This document shows, in pieces, positions 4,992-5,575 of a stretch of DNA of 5,575 nucleotides; the first letter of the stretch is position 1, and every line of letters begins with the position of its first letter. The position numbers were made by a program, and so were the translations under genes. Under the pieces are notes generated by a model. It saw nothing but the letters and a program-made list of their open reading frames with translations, was not told the DNA's origin and did not search any database. The stretch covers positions 1 to 5,575 of the forward strand of contig JADHVS010000276.1 of assembly GCA_016783865.1 (NCBI GenBank). The letters are read 5' to 3'. This DNA is from Bacteroidales bacterium. GTDB taxonomy: Bacteria > Bacteroidota > Bacteroidia > Bacteroidales > SM23-62.

Positions 4992-5575
4992 GAAAAGAAA
5001 TGAACCCACCCTGGTTCAAAAGGCCATCGACACGATCGAAGGCTTTGAGAGTGTTTACAAAACACTTCACCAACAAACTGTTCTGCGTGGCCAGAGCAAA
5101 AGTACGTTAAACAATTATATTCGCCGCATAGCGATAATAAGTTTGCATTTTAACCGGCTTCCCGAGCTGATCTCCGATGATGAAATTAATGAATATCTGA
5201 CGAGTCTGGCCTTGAGTGCCAAATCTCCATCTCGAAGCAGTTTTAAGCATGCTGTTTATGGTCTGCGGTATTATTATCGTCACTTGGGACTCAAAAAACG
5301 TGCTGTAGATTTGCCCTCGTTAAAAGAAGAATTCAAGTTACCTGTTATCCTAAACCGTAGCGAGTTAAAAGAGTTGTTCAAGGCTCCCAGACTGCTCAAA
5401 CACCGCATTGTGTTAACCCTAATATATTCAGCCGGACTGCGCTCACAGGAGGTCACCAACATGAAAATATCTGATATCGACTTCGAGCGCAAAACCATCC
5501 ACATCAGGCAGAGTAAGTACAAAAAGGATCGGATCGTTCCCCTTTCGGATTACATAGCTAAAGGGCTGAAGAAGT
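4990..5575 (+). CDS. Tyrosine recombinase/integrase, 3'-partial (window end)
   Basis: The first 195 residues of a tyrosine recombinase, which cuts and rejoins DNA through a covalent phosphotyrosine. Residues about 17-100 form the N-terminal SAM-like DNA-binding domain, with SKSTLNNYIRRIAI at 36-49 and FKHAVYGLRYYYRHLGL at 85-101. The catalytic domain starts near PVILNRSELKELFKAPR (118-134) and shows the first active-site Arg, R151, in YSAGLRSQEV, then the beta-hairpin Lys, K176, in QSKYKKDRIVPL. The remaining His/Arg and the Tyr lie beyond the window. The sequence style (HIRQSKYKKDRIVPLS, KAPRLLKHRIVL) matches recombinases that I know next to IS91-type transposases in Bacteroidota, rather than integron IntI proteins. 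That assignment is from memory. The gene is divergent from the two cassette-like genes, which is the arrangement of an integron integrase and its array, so both readings remain open. Confidence 0.9.
   Translation, partial: MKRNEPTLVQKAIDTIEGFESVYKTLHQQTVLRGQSKSTLNNYIRRIAIISLHFNRLPELISDDEINEYLTSLALSAKSPSRSSFKHAVYGLRYYYRHLGLKKRAVDLPSLKEEFKLPVILNRSELKELFKAPRLLKHRIVLTLIYSAGLRSQEVTNMKISDIDFERKTIHIRQSKYKKDRIVPLSDYIAKGLKK

Noticed and set aside
5280..5522. An 80-residue open frame on the minus strand
   Set aside because: It is antisense to the recombinase gene, whose active-site motifs are clear.

Overview
The window comes from a member of the Bacteroidota, probably a Bacteroidales/Marinilabiliales-like bacterium. 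The main signs are a secreted DUF3108 protein of the Bacteroidota type, an isoaspartyl methyltransferase with an export signal and lipobox, a gene remnant ending in an outer-membrane beta-barrel strand, a TAnnTTTG promoter element, and very little Shine-Dalgarno usage. This assignment rests on recognising family sequences by eye, not on a search.

Left part (2-1724): ordinary chromosomal genes. A secreted DUF3108 protein (minus strand) is divergent from an exported protein-L-isoaspartate O-methyltransferase (plus strand) across a short AT-rich gap. Four copies of a 7-bp repeat follow the methyltransferase stop.

Middle part (1761-3169): a frameshifted, 5'-truncated remnant of an outer-membrane beta-barrel gene (minus strand). 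Next come two plus-strand genes of unknown function: a 74-residue protein and a 233-residue protein with two N-terminal hydrophobic segments and a beta-rich, tail-tube-like body. A strong 14-bp hairpin terminator closes this block.

Right part (3223-5575): an accessory region, visibly richer in A+T within its two complete genes. Two minus-strand genes (an HNH nuclease with a C-terminal zinc ribbon, and a 216-residue orphan) are each bracketed by a short inverted repeat. They alternate with two non-coding segments of about 107-113 bp that are also bracketed by inverted repeats. This is the layout expected of integron-like gene cassettes with attC-like folding sites. To their right, divergently transcribed, a tyrosine recombinase begins at 4990 and runs off the window. 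Its 5' region contains several nested hairpins, one of which includes the start codon. The recombinase looks more like those that accompany IS91-type transposases in Bacteroidota than like a classical IntI, so whether it moves these cassettes is open. The cassette-like array with its potential defence gene is the most interesting part of the window.
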